DNA from: Alkalihalobacillus sp. YIM B00296
Lineage (GTDB): Bacteria > Bacillota > Bacilli > Bacillales > Fictibacillaceae
Direction: 5' to 3'
Length of the DNA: 64,000 nucleotides
Assembly (NCBI RefSeq): GCF_020179385.1
Contig: NZ_JAIBLJ010000001.1
Location: 310,001-374,000 of the forward strand
Shown here: piece by piece, positions 45,993 through 55,766 of the stretch
Numbering within the stretch: the first letter of the stretch is position 1
Layout: each line of letters opens with the position of its first letter
Made by a program: the position numbers and the translations under genes
The notes under the pieces: model-generated
Databases searched by the model: none
Seen by the model: the letters and a program-made list of their open reading frames with translations, nothing else
What the model was told of the DNA's origin: nothing

Positions 45993-46667
45993 ATGTTACA
46001 AAAAATGTATGACTGGGTAGATGAACGTCTTGATATTACGCCTATGTGGCGGGATATTGCAGACCATGAAGTGCCTGAGCATGTCAACCCTGCTCACCAT
46101 TTCTCAGCGTTCGTTTACTGTTTCGGTGGATTGACGTTTTTCATTACGGTAATCCAAATTCTATCTGGAATGTTTTTGACGATGTATTATGTTCCGGACA
46201 TTATCAATGCCTATGAATCGGTACATTATTTGCAAAATGAAGTCGCATTTGGCGTTATTGTCCGTGGAATGCACCACTGGGGTGCTAGTCTTGTAATCGT
46301 AATGATGTTCTTACATACTTTACGTGTTTTCTTCCAGGGTGCGTACAAAAAACCTCGTGAATTGAACTGGGTAGTCGGCGTATTGATTTTCGGCGTCATG
46401 CTTGGACTCGGATTCACAGGATATCTATTACCTTGGGACATGAAAGCGCTATTTGCAACAAAGGTTGGACTTGAGATCGCACAGACGGTGCCTGTGATAG
46501 GACCGGCTATGAAAACGCTGTTAGCAGGAGATGCACACATCATCGGTGCCCAAACATTGACTCGATTCTTTGCGATCCATGTATTCTTCCTGCCTGGTGC
46601 TCTTCTCGGCCTAATGGGAGCGCACTTTATCATGATTCGAAAGCAAGGAATTTCTGGACCACTGTAA
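45993..46667 (+). CDS. qcrB: Menaquinol-cytochrome c reductase cytochrome b subunit
   Basis: A 224-aa b6-type cytochrome with four helices. Paired haem-ligand His are in RGMHHWGAS and FMLHTLR-like FLHTLRV on one side and HVFFLPG on the other. The Cys in FVYCFGG matches the residue that binds an extra covalent haem in Bacillus QcrB. ATG 45993 follows AAAGGGG. Confidence 0.96.
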   Translation: MLQKMYDWVDERLDITPMWRDIADHEVPEHVNPAHHFSAFVYCFGGLTFFITVIQILSGMFLTMYYVPDIINAYESVHYLQNEVAFGVIVRGMHHWGASLVIVMMFLHTLRVFFQGAYKKPRELNWVVGVLIFGVMLGLGFTGYLLPWDMKALFATKVGLEIAQTVPVIGPAMKTLLAGDAHIIGAQTLTRFFAIHVFFLPGALLGLMGAHFIMIRKQGISGPL

Positions 46668-46696
46668 AAGATGTGATAGGATAAGGAGGGAGAAAG

Positions 46697-47458
46697 ATGC
46701 ATCGAGGCAAAGGTATGAAGTTTGTCGGGGATTCCCGTATCCCTGCAGAACGCCAACCTAACATTCCGAAGGATTACTCTGAGTATCCTGGGAAAACAGA
46801 AGCGTTCTGGCCAAACTTCCTTTTAAAAGAATGGATGGTCGGATCCGTATTCTTGATTGGCTATCTCATCCTGACAGTCGTTCACGAATCACCACTTGAG
46901 CGTAAAGCGGATCCAACGGATGCAAGTTACATTCCATTACCAGACTGGTATTTCTTATTTTTATACCAATTATTGAAATATAAATATGCAGCAGGGGACT
47001 ATACTCTAATCGGTACGGTCGTCATGCCTGGATTGGCGTTTGGAGCCCTATTGCTGGCTCCATGGTTGGATCGCGGACCGGAGCGTCGTCCTAAGAAGCG
47101 CCCTGTAGCGACTGGCTTGATGCTGTTGGCCTTGATTTCAATCATCTTCTTGACATGGGAATCAGTTGTGAACCATGACTGGGAAAAAGCTGAAGAACAG
47201 GGTAAGCCGGTTGAAGTGGAAATCGATAAGGAAGATCCTGGTTATAAGGTTTATCAGGAACAGACGTGTATAGGCTGTCATGGTAATAACCTACAGGGTG
47301 GAAGTGGACCATCATTGATCGGAACAGGGCTTTCAGCGGAAGAAATCGCTGACATTGCGCAAAACGGTAAAGGAAGCATGCCGGCTGATCAGTTCCAAGG
47401 TTCTGATAAAGAATTACAAGAGCTTTCCGAGTTCATTGCGGGACTCGAAAACGAATAA
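46697..47458 (+). CDS. qcrC: Menaquinol-cytochrome c reductase cytochrome b/c subunit
   Basis: A 253-aa fusion of a subunit IV-like membrane part (three helices, about 50-165) with a C-terminal cytochrome c domain. The haem motif is CIGCH near residue 194, and the axial Met is in GSMPADQF. RBS AAGGAGGGAG. Ends the operon at a strong terminator. Confidence 0.96.
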   Translation: MHRGKGMKFVGDSRIPAERQPNIPKDYSEYPGKTEAFWPNFLLKEWMVGSVFLIGYLILTVVHESPLERKADPTDASYIPLPDWYFLFLYQLLKYKYAAGDYTLIGTVVMPGLAFGALLLAPWLDRGPERRPKKRPVATGLMLLALISIIFLTWESVVNHDWEKAEEQGKPVEVEIDKEDPGYKVYQEQTCIGCHGNNLQGGSGPSLIGTGLSAEEIADIAQNGKGSMPADQFQGSDKELQELSEFIAGLENE

Positions 47459-47464
47459 TGACCT

Positions 47465-47493
47465 AAAGCTGACTTGAAAAAGTCAGCTTTTTT
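47465..47493 (+). terminator. Terminator of qcrABC
   Basis: AAAGCTGACTT and AAGTCAGCTTT pair over 4 nt and are followed by TTT. Confidence 0.93.
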
Positions 47494-47548
47494 CAAACAT
47501 CTCAATCGGTAATTCATGAAGATACAGGTCGTTTTAAGGAGATCGCCA

Positions 47549-48145
47549 ATGTTTAACGTCTTAATGCTGTTACGTCATCCATCCGTTCTATGGATGCTAT
47601 TGGTCATCAATATATTAGGTACAATATACGGCTATATCTGGTATGCTGAGCAATTGAAAACGACCCCGTGGTACTTCTTGCCGTTTGTCCCGGATAGTCC
47701 GACTGCAAGCCTTTTTTTCGTATTTGTGCTGATTGCGTTTTTGTTAGGAAGGAACTGGCCATTACTAGAAGCCCTGGCGGCTATCACTCTGTTCAAGTAT
47801 GGCATTTGGGCGGTTGCTATGAATTTAGTTGGAGGGTACGTCAGTGGGTCTATGACATGGGTGAGTTTCATGTTGATTTTCTCACACCTCGGGATGGCGA
47901 TTGAAGGGCTTTTGTATACACCCTTTTATAGGATCAAAAGGTGGCATATCTATAGTGCTGCTGTCTGGGTCATTCATAACGAAATGATAGATTATCTTTT
48001 TGATATGGAGCCGACATACTCCGTGCTGGATATGTATACCACCCAGATCGGTTACTATACTTTCTGGCTCAGTATCCTGTCTATCATCATCGTCTATCAA
48101 TTGACGATCCGGTCTAGTTCTACTTCTCGTTTGAAAGTAGAATAG
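47549..48145 (+). CDS. ypjA: YpjA membrane protein (DUF1405)
   Basis: A 198-aa protein with about six helices. Conserved YpjA blocks are INILGTIYGYIWYAEQL and FVPDSPTASLFFVFVLIAF. Function unknown. ATG 47549 follows AAGGAG; the upstream frame is less likely. Sits after qcrC, as in B. subtilis. Confidence 0.85.
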   Translation: MFNVLMLLRHPSVLWMLLVINILGTIYGYIWYAEQLKTTPWYFLPFVPDSPTASLFFVFVLIAFLLGRNWPLLEALAAITLFKYGIWAVAMNLVGGYVSGSMTWVSFMLIFSHLGMAIEGLLYTPFYRIKRWHIYSAAVWVIHNEMIDYLFDMEPTYSVLDMYTTQIGYYTFWLSILSIIIVYQLTIRSSSTSRLKVE

Positions 48146-48268
48146 CGTTCTACTCTTGTCCCATTCTTCATAAGATGAACTATGAAGACGAGTTGGTGTT
48201 TATCAGAACGCCATCTCCACTTGTACAAAGTATGAGGAGTTAGTTTCTTAAGAGGAGGGACAAGTTTT

Positions 48269-49081
48269 ATGAGAGGGGTATTGGTTGCACTGCTCATCAT
48301 GTTACTCATTCAATTACCTACAACGATATTCGCTGCTGAAGACGGAAATGATCATTGGAAAAAGCTGAGCGACTTGTCTTATAAAGCACTTCAATTGACT
48401 AAAGCTGAAAAGTATACCGATGCCAAAGAGGTTTTACGTTACTTTGAAGATGAATACCTCAGTTTATCGGATCAACAAAAGAAATTGTCCATGCATAATC
48501 TCAGGGTTTTTTCCACGAGCTATGATGAATCTGTCAAAGTTTTGACTAGTACTTCAGCGACGCATGAAGAGCGGGTAGATACATTGGTCCAGCTGCATCT
48601 GTTGGTAGATGCAGTCCATTCTACTCACCAGCCGCTTTGGAAATCGACAAAAAATGAATTGATGCGTCCGCTGGAACAAATGAAAGATGCAGCAGCCAAT
48701 CAGGACCTACAAAGCTTTTACGCTTATTTCAATCAATTTTTATCAGAATATGAGAAGATACATGCGGCATTGAGCGTCGATTTACCGCAGGAGTTATTGA
48801 GCCGCATTGATTCATATATCACCTACCTGGATGAAAATAGATCTTTGATCGTAACGACCGATCATCAGATCCAGCAGATTCATGTCATTGAAGCAGGATT
48901 GATTGATGCTTTTGACACAACGAAAGAAGATAGTGCTGATCCTTCGATTCTTTGGCTCATCTTCGCGGTCGGCGGCGGAATTATTTCTACATTATTTTAT
49001 GTAGGTTGGAGAAAATATTCAGGAGAAAAGAAAGAATACCAAACGTTTTCGAAGAAGAAGGAATACAACCGGTTCCGATAG
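48269..49081 (+). CDS. ypjB: Sporulation protein YpjB
   Basis: A 270-aa protein. Signal peptide about 1-22 (ending FAA), a helical extracytoplasmic region and one C-terminal helix near 225-245, then a basic tail. This is the topology of the YpjB sporulation family. RBS AGAGGAGGG. The exact role is not known. Confidence 0.85.
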   Translation: MRGVLVALLIMLLIQLPTTIFAAEDGNDHWKKLSDLSYKALQLTKAEKYTDAKEVLRYFEDEYLSLSDQQKKLSMHNLRVFSTSYDESVKVLTSTSATHEERVDTLVQLHLLVDAVHSTHQPLWKSTKNELMRPLEQMKDAAANQDLQSFYAYFNQFLSEYEKIHAALSVDLPQELLSRIDSYITYLDENRSLIVTTDHQIQQIHVIEAGLIDAFDTTKEDSADPSILWLIFAVGGGIISTLFYVGWRKYSGEKKEYQTFSKKKEYNRFR

Positions 49082-49119
49082 GGTATATGACAAAAAAATG
49101 ATTAGAGGTGGGTCCTGCC

Positions 49120-49794
49120 ATGTTTTTATTATACTTTCTGCTATTGCTTGCGATTCCGCTTTGGGCACAGTTCAGAGTGAAAAAGGTATACCGCAAGTAT
49201 TCGCAGATGCCTTCTGCATATGGAATGTCAGGAGCGGAAGTAGCCCAGAAAATCCTCAATGACAACGGACTTTTTGATGTCAAAGTTGAACCTGTACGGG
49301 GAAAGCTCTCAGATCACTATGATCCCAGGACGAAAGTGGTCAGGCTTTCGGAAGATAATTATTATGGACATTCTATCGCTGGAACAGCAGTTGCAGCTCA
49401 TGAGGTCGGACATGCTATCCAACATGCCGATCAATACGCACCTTTAAGATTACGACATGCTTTAGTTCCTGTAGCTTCGATTGGCTCAAACCTATCCTAC
49501 TTTCTGATCATAATCGGGATTTTGATGAATGCCGCTAACTTAATCCTACCTGGTATCCTTTTGATGGCGGGGGCTGTATTATTCCAACTGGTCACCTTGC
49601 CTGTCGAGTTCAATGCAAGTAATCGGGCGATGAATCAGATCGTACATCTAGGTGTGATTCGAAATGATGAAGAACGGCAAGCGAAGAAAGTCTTGAATGC
49701 AGCCGCTTTGACATACGTTGCGTCAGCCCTGGTCGCTGTATTGGAGCTGGCAAGATTTGTACTCATTTTCCTAGGGATGAACCAATCTGATTAG
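49120..49794 (+). CDS. Membrane zinc metallopeptidase, YugP family
   Basis: A 224-aa protein. An N-terminal helix is followed by GAEVAQKILNDNGL, SDHYDPRTKVVRLS, the zinc motif HEVGHAIQH and two or three further helices. YugP-type neutral metallopeptidases have no known substrate. ATG 49120 follows GAGGTGGG. In B. subtilis yugP is elsewhere, so this placement after ypjB is different. Confidence 0.85.
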   Translation: MFLLYFLLLLAIPLWAQFRVKKVYRKYSQMPSAYGMSGAEVAQKILNDNGLFDVKVEPVRGKLSDHYDPRTKVVRLSEDNYYGHSIAGTAVAAHEVGHAIQHADQYAPLRLRHALVPVASIGSNLSYFLIIIGILMNAANLILPGILLMAGAVLFQLVTLPVEFNASNRAMNQIVHLGVIRNDEERQAKKVLNAAALTYVASALVAVLELARFVLIFLGMNQSD

Positions 49795-49810
49795 AATGAA
49801 CAAGTACTAT

Positions 49811-49858
49811 GAAGATCCGTTTGATAGTCATTTATCTATCAGCGGTCTTCTTTGTTTT
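49811..49858. terminator. Bidirectional terminator after the YugP-like gene
   Basis: GAAGATCCGTTTGATAG and CTATCAGCGGTCTTC form a long stem with T-rich sequence after it. Confidence 0.75.
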
Positions 49859-49876
49859 CTGGAACGATTAAAAAAA

Positions 49877-49969
49877 GGGGCTGTCCAATAAGTAACGGAC
49901 CTTCATCGGCTGACAACACTTTGAGCGTTGTTGAAAAGGTTAATTACTCGCCATTGGACTGCCCCATTT
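49877..49969. repeat. Hairpin element bounded by GGGGCTGTCCAAT (family C)
   Basis: GGGGCTGTCCAAT and ATTGGACTGCCCC pair in 12 of 13 positions around a 63-nt interior containing CAAC/GTTG, followed by ATTTT. A related element is at 63360-63415. Confidence 0.65.
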
Positions 49970-50078
49970 TACATGGATTTTAGAGGACAACTAATTTGCT
50001 ATTTGTTTAAAAAGCAATAGTTTTTCTATACTTTTCAGCAAATAGGGTCTCTGGTGTCCACTAAATCCTTGGATCAGG

Positions 50079-50951
50079 TCAATCATGTAATGGGTTTTTG
50101 TTCTCGTCGAGTGTGAAGCCTTCTCCGAGTACGTCATGGACATCGTTGACAGCCACGAATGCTTGTGGATCGATTTGCTGGATCAAGTTTCGTAAGCGGA
50201 AGATTTCATTGCGTGCGATCACACAATATAATACTTCTTTCTGATGGCCGGTAAACGTTCCCCTTCCGTTTAATACTGTTGCCCCGCGGTCGAGCTCCTG
50301 AATGATGCGGTTGGCGATTTCGGTATTCTTCTCCGAAATGATCATTGCGGCCTTAGCAGCATATGCACCATCCTGGATGAAGTCGATCACCCTCGCTCCT
50401 ACAAACACAGCCACCAAAGTATACATCGCTTCCTTATAATTCAAATAAGTAATCGTAGCGGACAATATGACGAAAGCATCGAAAAGGAACATTGTCTTTC
50501 CAAAGCTCCAGCCAATATATTTATTTACGAGTCGCGCGATAATATCCACACCGCCTGTCGTACCGCCATAACGGAAGATGATTCCGAGACCGACCCCGAT
50601 GAATACGCCGGCGAAGAGGGCGGCTAAAGTCAGATCTTCATGAAGCGGGAAAGATAAGCGGAAATGGTATTGGAAAAGCCAGAAGAAAAATGAAACTGCT
50701 ACAGTTCCGATGATCGTATAGATAAATGAATTTCTTCCTAGAAGCCTCCAACCTACTAAGAACAAAGGAATGTTCAAGACAAGGTTGGAGATTGCAGGAT
50801 CGATAGCAAAGAGATTATAGAGAATAAGGGTAATTCCTGTAAACCCGCCCTCTGCCAAATTGTTTTCTATATTGAAATGAATGATTCCAAAACCGAATAT
50901 TGCTGAACCTAACAAAATGAACAATACATTCTTTGCCTTAATCTTCAGCAT
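50079..50951 (-). CDS. ypjC: YitT family membrane protein (YpjC-like)
   Basis: A 290-aa protein. About five to six N-terminal helices (DUF161 type, with GGFTGITLILYNL and RYGGTTGGVDI) are followed by a cytoplasmic DUF2179 domain. Transport role unproven. ATG 50951 follows AAAGGAGGCCTCCC, which is a self-complementary ribosome site. Minus strand, divergent from ypjD. Confidence 0.85.
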   Translation of the reverse strand: MLKIKAKNVLFILLGSAIFGFGIIHFNIENNLAEGGFTGITLILYNLFAIDPAISNLVLNIPLFLVGWRLLGRNSFIYTIIGTVAVSFFFWLFQYHFRLSFPLHEDLTLAALFAGVFIGVGLGIIFRYGGTTGGVDIIARLVNKYIGWSFGKTMFLFDAFVILSATITYLNYKEAMYTLVAVFVGARVIDFIQDGAYAAKAAMIISEKNTEIANRIIQELDRGATVLNGRGTFTGHQKEVLYCVIARNEIFRLRNLIQQIDPQAFVAVNDVHDVLGEGFTLDENKNPLHD

Positions 50952-51145
50952 GGGAGGCCTCCTTTCAATTGATCGGTGTTTTTCAGGCAAAAGCCTGGAG
51001 ATACTAGATCCATATCCTTTTTCTTTAAAAGAGAATCAATTCTACTCGTAATATCATTCCTTAATCAATCTATCCATGTCTTAAACATTTGTCAAACGGT
51101 TTTGATTTAGCTAACATGAATAGTAGTATGAAACGAGGTGTGGAT

Positions 51146-51484
51146 ATGGATGAACGAACGATGAAAGAAATGCAGGAAACAGTAGATGGTTATATTGGAC
51201 AGTTTAAGGAAGGTTACTTTAGTCCTTTAGCAATGCTTGCAAGAATGACGGAAGAACTAGGTGAACTTTCCCGTGAGGTGAATCATCGCTATGGTGAGAA
51301 ACCGAAGAAATCCACAGAACATGAACAATCTATTGAAGAAGAGTTGGGAGATCTTTTATTCGTCATCATTTGTTTTGCAAACTCTTTACATATTGATTTG
51401 GACAAAGCACTTCATATCGTGATGGAGAAATTCAATACAAGAGATAAAGATCGTTGGACTAGAATCGAGGAGGCAGAAGAATGA
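51146..51484 (+). CDS. ypjD: MazG-like nucleotide pyrophosphohydrolase YpjD
   Basis: A 112-aa all-alpha NTP pyrophosphatase (B. subtilis YpjD is 111 aa). Magnesium ligands lie in [10 protein letters not shown] and EELGDLLF. House-cleaning role probable. ATG 51146 follows GAGGTG; upstream frame to 51089 has no support. Overlaps dapB by 4 bp (ATGA). First gene of the long operon to birA. Confidence 0.88.
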   Translation: MDERTMKEMQETVDGYIGQFKEGYFSPLAMLARMTEELGELSREVNHRYGEKPKKSTEHEQSIEEELGDLLFVIICFANSLHIDLDKALHIVMEKFNTRDKDRWTRIEEAEE

Positions 51485-52287
51485 GTCAAGAGAATATCCG
51501 TATTATCATTGCAGGACCAAGGGGGAAGATGGGAAAAGAAGCCGTGAAAATGGTGACGAATACTGAACACTTCACCTTGCAAGCTGTCGTCGATACGAAA
51601 AATACAGGGAAGAAGCTGAGTGAGTTGGAGGATCAACCGAATTTGGATATCCCTGTGTATGATGATTTCATTACATGCATTAACGAAGTAGATGCAGATG
51701 TACTCATCGATTTGACCAAGCCTGAGTCTGGGAAAAAGCATTTGGAGGCAGCACTGGAGAATGGGATTCGACCGGTCATCGGGACGACAGGTTTTACAGA
51801 TGAAGAGATCCGAAATTTCAGCAGCATTGCGGAGGAGAAAGAGATTGGTGCAGTAATCGCTCCAAACTTCGCTGTTGGTGCGATCCTGATGATGAAATTC
51901 GCACAGATGGCTGCAAAATACATGCCGGACATCGAAATCATTGAAAAGCATCATGATCAAAAGCTGGATGCGCCATCAGGTACGGCTGTGAAGACGGCGC
52001 AAATGATCAAGGAAGTAAGGAAATCGCAGACTCAGGGACACCCAGATGAACAAGAAGAGATGAAGGGTGCTAGAGGAGCTGACGATGATGGATTACGAAT
52101 CCATAGTGTTCGTCTTCCAGGTCTTGTTGCACATCAGGAAGTCCTGCTGGGTGCCACCGGTCAGACCTTATCTATCAAACATGACACAATTGATCGAAGT
52201 GCGTTCATGCCTGGTGTGAAAATGGCTGTAGAAACCGTCATGAAACTTGATGTGCTCGTCTATGGACTGGAAAATTTGATGGAATAG
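51481..52287 (+). CDS. dapB: 4-hydroxy-tetrahydrodipicolinate reductase
   Basis: A 268-aa NAD(P)H enzyme of lysine and diaminopimelate synthesis, also needed for dipicolinate in spores. Nucleotide motif [10 protein letters not shown], substrate and catalytic region [15 protein letters not shown] with the catalytic His pair and Lys. Start overlaps ypjD. Confidence 0.96.
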   Translation: MSQENIRIIIAGPRGKMGKEAVKMVTNTEHFTLQAVVDTKNTGKKLSELEDQPNLDIPVYDDFITCINEVDADVLIDLTKPESGKKHLEAALENGIRPVIGTTGFTDEEIRNFSSIAEEKEIGAVIAPNFAVGAILMMKFAQMAAKYMPDIEIIEKHHDQKLDAPSGTAVKTAQMIKEVRKSQTQGHPDEQEEMKGARGADDDGLRIHSVRLPGLVAHQEVLLGATGQTLSIKHDTIDRSAFMPGVKMAVETVMKLDVLVYGLENLME

Positions 52288-52297
52288 AGGAAATGTT

Positions 52298-52714
52298 ATG
52301 AATATTGCCTTGATCGCTCATGATGAGAAAAAGCAAGATATGATCCATTTTACGATTGCCTATAAACCCGTACTAGAAAAACACAACCTGTTTGCAACCG
52401 GGACGACAGGGTTGAAAATTGCAGAAGCAACAGGGCTTGGTGTCCACCGCTTTAAATCAGGACCTCTTGGCGGTGATCAACAGATCGGGGCCAAGATTGC
52501 AGATAATACCATGGATCTCGTCATCTTTTTCAAAGATCCATTGACAGCTCAGCCCCATGAACCGGATATCGCAGCACTCATCCGTTTGTGTGATGTTTAT
52601 CAAATCCCCCTGGCCTCGAATATGGCCAGTGCAGAGTTGTTCATTCATGCGCTGAGACGGGGTGATTTCAACTGGCGTAAAATGATTCATGAACGGGGGG
52701 AAGGAAGAGCATGA
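52298..52714 (+). CDS. mgsA: Methylglyoxal synthase
   Basis: A 138-aa enzyme that converts dihydroxyacetone phosphate to methylglyoxal. Seen are [29 protein letters not shown] with the catalytic Asp, and [14 protein letters not shown]. It is followed by bacillithiol genes; bacillithiol takes part in methylglyoxal detoxification, which makes the pairing meaningful. Overlaps bshB1 by 4 bp. Confidence 0.96.
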   Translation: MNIALIAHDEKKQDMIHFTIAYKPVLEKHNLFATGTTGLKIAEATGLGVHRFKSGPLGGDQQIGAKIADNTMDLVIFFKDPLTAQPHEPDIAALIRLCDVYQIPLASNMASAELFIHALRRGDFNWRKMIHERGEGRA

Positions 52715-53415
52715 CTACCAACCTTGATATCCTTGCATTCGGAGCCCATCCAGATGATGTAGAGATCGGAATGGCAGGTACAATGATCCTTCATGCCAGG
52801 AAAGGTTATAAGACAGGTATTTGTGATTTGACTTTGGCGGAACTCTCCTCAAACGGGAATGTAGTACTCCGTCAGGAGGAGGCTGAGAAAGCAGCAGAAG
52901 TGATGGGGCTTCACGAACGGATCAATCTCGAGCTTCCAGACAGAGGGTTACGGTTAACTGAATCCCATATCCAAAAAGTTGCCCGGACGATCCGGATTTA
53001 CAAACCGAAAGCAGTTTTCCTGCCTTATCCGGTCGATCGGCACCCTGATCACGGAAATTGCAGCCGATTGGTTGAAGAAGCTGTTTTTTCAGCAGGAATT
53101 CGAAAATATCAGGTGGAAGGGGAATTGTCGGCACATCGAGTCGACAAACTGTATTATTATTTCATCAACGGTTACGATCATCCTTATTTCAGTGTCGATG
53201 TAAGCGAGGTTTACGAAAAGAAAAGGGATTGCCTTAACGCTTATAAGAGTCAATTCATGACAAGCGGAGATGGAGTGCCGACTCCGTTGAACAACGGCTA
53301 TCTTGACACAGTAGAAGCGCGTGATGCACTTTTCGGGAAAGAATCTGGTGTCAACCATGCAGAGGGATTCCGCTCCAGACGCCCTATCTTGATCAATGAT
53401 TTGTTAGGAGATTGA
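52711..53415 (+). CDS. bshB1: Bacillithiol biosynthesis deacetylase BshB1
   Basis: A 234-aa zinc deacetylase of the LmbE/PIG-L family. The zinc motif AHPDDVEIG (residues 12-20) and the RHPDHGN His pair are intact. It removes acetyl from GlcNAc-malate. Stop overlaps the region of the bshA ribosome site. Confidence 0.93.
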   Translation: MTTNLDILAFGAHPDDVEIGMAGTMILHARKGYKTGICDLTLAELSSNGNVVLRQEEAEKAAEVMGLHERINLELPDRGLRLTESHIQKVARTIRIYKPKAVFLPYPVDRHPDHGNCSRLVEEAVFSAGIRKYQVEGELSAHRVDKLYYYFINGYDHPYFSVDVSEVYEKKRDCLNAYKSQFMTSGDGVPTPLNNGYLDTVEARDALFGKESGVNHAEGFRSRRPILINDLLGD

Positions 53416-53417
53416 AT

Positions 53418-54563
53418 ATGAAAAAACTGAAAATAGGCATCACTTGTTACCCTACAATAGGTGGTTCAGGAGTTGTCGCAACTGAACTCGGTAAGATGCT
53501 TGCCAAAGAGGGGCATGAAATCCACTTCATCACATCAAGCATCCCGTTCCGTCTGGAGAAATTCTATCATAATGTCCATTTCCATGAAGTAGAAGTCAAT
53601 CAATACTCCGTATTCCGTTACCCTCCCTACGATTTGACACTTGCTAGTAAAATGGCTGAAATCGCAGTACGTGAAAAACTTGATCTTCTACATGTACATT
53701 ATGCGGTACCGCATGCCATTTGTGCATACCTGGCAAAGCAGATGGTCGGAGAGGACTTGAAGATCGTGACAACTCTACATGGAACTGACATTACAGTATT
53801 AGGTCATGATCCAAGCTTGAGCGAACTGATCAAATTCGGAATCGAAAAGTCCGATTCGGTAACGGCGGTATCAAGAAGTCTCATCGAACAGACGAAGGTC
53901 CTCTTGGGTACTGAAAAGGATATTGATTGTGTGTATAATTTCATTGACGAAGGCGTGTATAAACGGAAGCATAATCTAGATCTACGAAAAGAGTACGGGA
54001 TAAAGTCTGATGATAAGGTCTTGATCCATGTTTCGAATTTCAGGTCGGTGAAACGTGTCCCGGATGTCGTCAAAACCTTCCATAAAGTCAGAGAACAGCT
54101 TCCTGCAAAACTTTTGCTGATCGGGGATGGACCAGAATTGACAGTTGCTTGCCGAATGTCCAAAGATCTTGGTCTTCAAGATGATGTTCTCATTCTTGGG
54201 AAACAGGAAAACATTGCAGAATTGTTCTCGATCAGTGACGTAAAACTCCTTTTATCAGAAAAAGAAAGCTTTGGTCTGGTATTGCTTGAAGCGATGGCTT
54301 GCGGAGTCCCTGTCATTGGTACGAACATTGGTGGAATACCGGAAGTGATTGATGAAGGGGTGACTGGTTATATATGTGAAATAGGGAATATCGATCAGAT
54401 CGCTTCGAAGACATTGAAGATCCTGCAAAATGACGAATTGCGAACAAGAATGTCAAGGAATGCCGTCAAGCACGTACATCAAAATTTCCATTCGAAAATG
54501 ATATTGAATGATTATCTCGAAGTCTATGCAAAAACGCTCGGTCTGAAATCCGTCCGGGTCTAG
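53418..54563 (+). CDS. bshA: Bacillithiol glycosyltransferase BshA
   Basis: A 381-aa GT4-family glycosyltransferase that makes N-acetylglucosaminyl-malate. Seen are [22 protein letters not shown], and the donor-site [19 protein letters not shown] (shown in part: [11 protein letters not shown]). ATG 53418 follows AGGAG; a TTG at 53412 is less likely. bshC is not in the window. Confidence 0.94.
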   Translation: MKKLKIGITCYPTIGGSGVVATELGKMLAKEGHEIHFITSSIPFRLEKFYHNVHFHEVEVNQYSVFRYPPYDLTLASKMAEIAVREKLDLLHVHYAVPHAICAYLAKQMVGEDLKIVTTLHGTDITVLGHDPSLSELIKFGIEKSDSVTAVSRSLIEQTKVLLGTEKDIDCVYNFIDEGVYKRKHNLDLRKEYGIKSDDKVLIHVSNFRSVKRVPDVVKTFHKVREQLPAKLLLIGDGPELTVACRMSKDLGLQDDVLILGKQENIAELFSISDVKLLLSEKESFGLVLLEAMACGVPVIGTNIGGIPEVIDEGVTGYICEIGNIDQIASKTLKILQNDELRTRMSRNAVKHVHQNFHSKMILNDYLEVYAKTLGLKSVRV

Positions 54564-54575
54564 GAGACGTTGCTC

Positions 54576-55766
54576 ATGTCTTTCAAACTTGCCAATCAAG
54601 TGGTCGAAAAATTACAAAATCATGGCTTCAAAGCTTACATCGTCGGTGGTGTAGTCCGTGACCGTCTGTTGAGGCGTCCAACGGGTGATATTGATATCGC
54701 TACTTCCGCTAAGCCTGAAGAAGTTCAAAGGATTTTTCCGAAAACTGTACCAGTGGGCATCGAACATGGAACAGTTCTTGTACGTCATGGCAAGCAATCT
54801 TTTGAAGTGACGACATTCCGCTCAGAAGGTCGTTATATAGATCATAGGAGGCCCTCTGAAGTCGAATTTCATGAATCGATCGAAGCGGATTTATCGAGAA
54901 GGGATTTTACGATCAATTCCCTTGCACTCGATCGTGATGGGGGCATCATCGACCCATTCGGTGGTAAAGAGGATCTCGAACAGGGCATTTTGAAAGCCGT
55001 AGGAACCCCCGCGGAAAGATTCCAGGAAGATCCCCTCAGAATGATGCGGGGAATCCGATTCGTCTCTATTCTTGGGTTTAGATTCGAAGAAACTACTTTT
55101 TCAGCACTTGTAGAGAATGCTATCCTGCTTAAAAAGATCTCTGTTGAACGGATCCGGGATGAATTTGAAAAGATGCTGGGGGGACCCTATTGCGAAAAAG
55201 CCCTGATGTTGCTTAAAAAGACAAAAGTGGACCGCCATCTGCCGAGAGGTCCATTTGGATTGCAGGTACTGCCTGAGAGGTTTCATTGGAGCGAGCTTAC
55301 GACGGTCGAAGAACGATGGGCAGGGTTCCTTGCACGTAACCAGGTTGAGGATCCTGTTGAATGGGTTTCTGTATGGAAGCTTCCAAATCAAAAAAAGGCG
55401 AAGGTGGATCGGATAGTAAGACTGGTTCGCAGTGATATCGATTTTACATGTGCTTATACGTTATATAAATATGGTCTTAGTGATTTGAAAGCAACCATCC
55501 GTGTGAAACGTTTCCTTGGGCTGCTGGTTGAAATAGAGGAATCCGAACTAGTAGCCCGATTCTCACAGCTTCCGATTAAAAGTCGTGCGGAACTGGCGAT
55601 AAATGGGAATGAGTTGCAAAGATTATTCAGACAAAAGCCCGGTCCGTGGATCGCAGAATATCTTGAAAAAATAGAGCGGTGTGTCATCGAAGGGAAAGTC
55701 GACAATACCCCCTCAGGAGTGAAGGAGTGGATTGAAAAATGGCAACAACCACACGAGAGAAATTGA
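54576..55766 (+). CDS. cca: CCA-adding tRNA nucleotidyltransferase
   Basis: A 396-aa class II polymerase. The N-terminal GGVVRDRLLRRPTGDIDIAT holds the catalytic Asp pair; RRDFTINSLAL and the flexible-loop and body domains follow. It repairs or completes tRNA 3' ends. ATG 54576 follows TAGGAG. The end overlaps birA by 28 bp. Confidence 0.95.
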   Translation: MSFKLANQVVEKLQNHGFKAYIVGGVVRDRLLRRPTGDIDIATSAKPEEVQRIFPKTVPVGIEHGTVLVRHGKQSFEVTTFRSEGRYIDHRRPSEVEFHESIEADLSRRDFTINSLALDRDGGIIDPFGGKEDLEQGILKAVGTPAERFQEDPLRMMRGIRFVSILGFRFEETTFSALVENAILLKKISVERIRDEFEKMLGGPYCEKALMLLKKTKVDRHLPRGPFGLQVLPERFHWSELTTVEERWAGFLARNQVEDPVEWVSVWKLPNQKKAKVDRIVRLVRSDIDFTCAYTLYKYGLSDLKATIRVKRFLGLLVEIEESELVARFSQLPIKSRAELAINGNELQRLFRQKPGPWIAEYLEKIERCVIEGKVDNTPSGVKEWIEKWQQPHERN

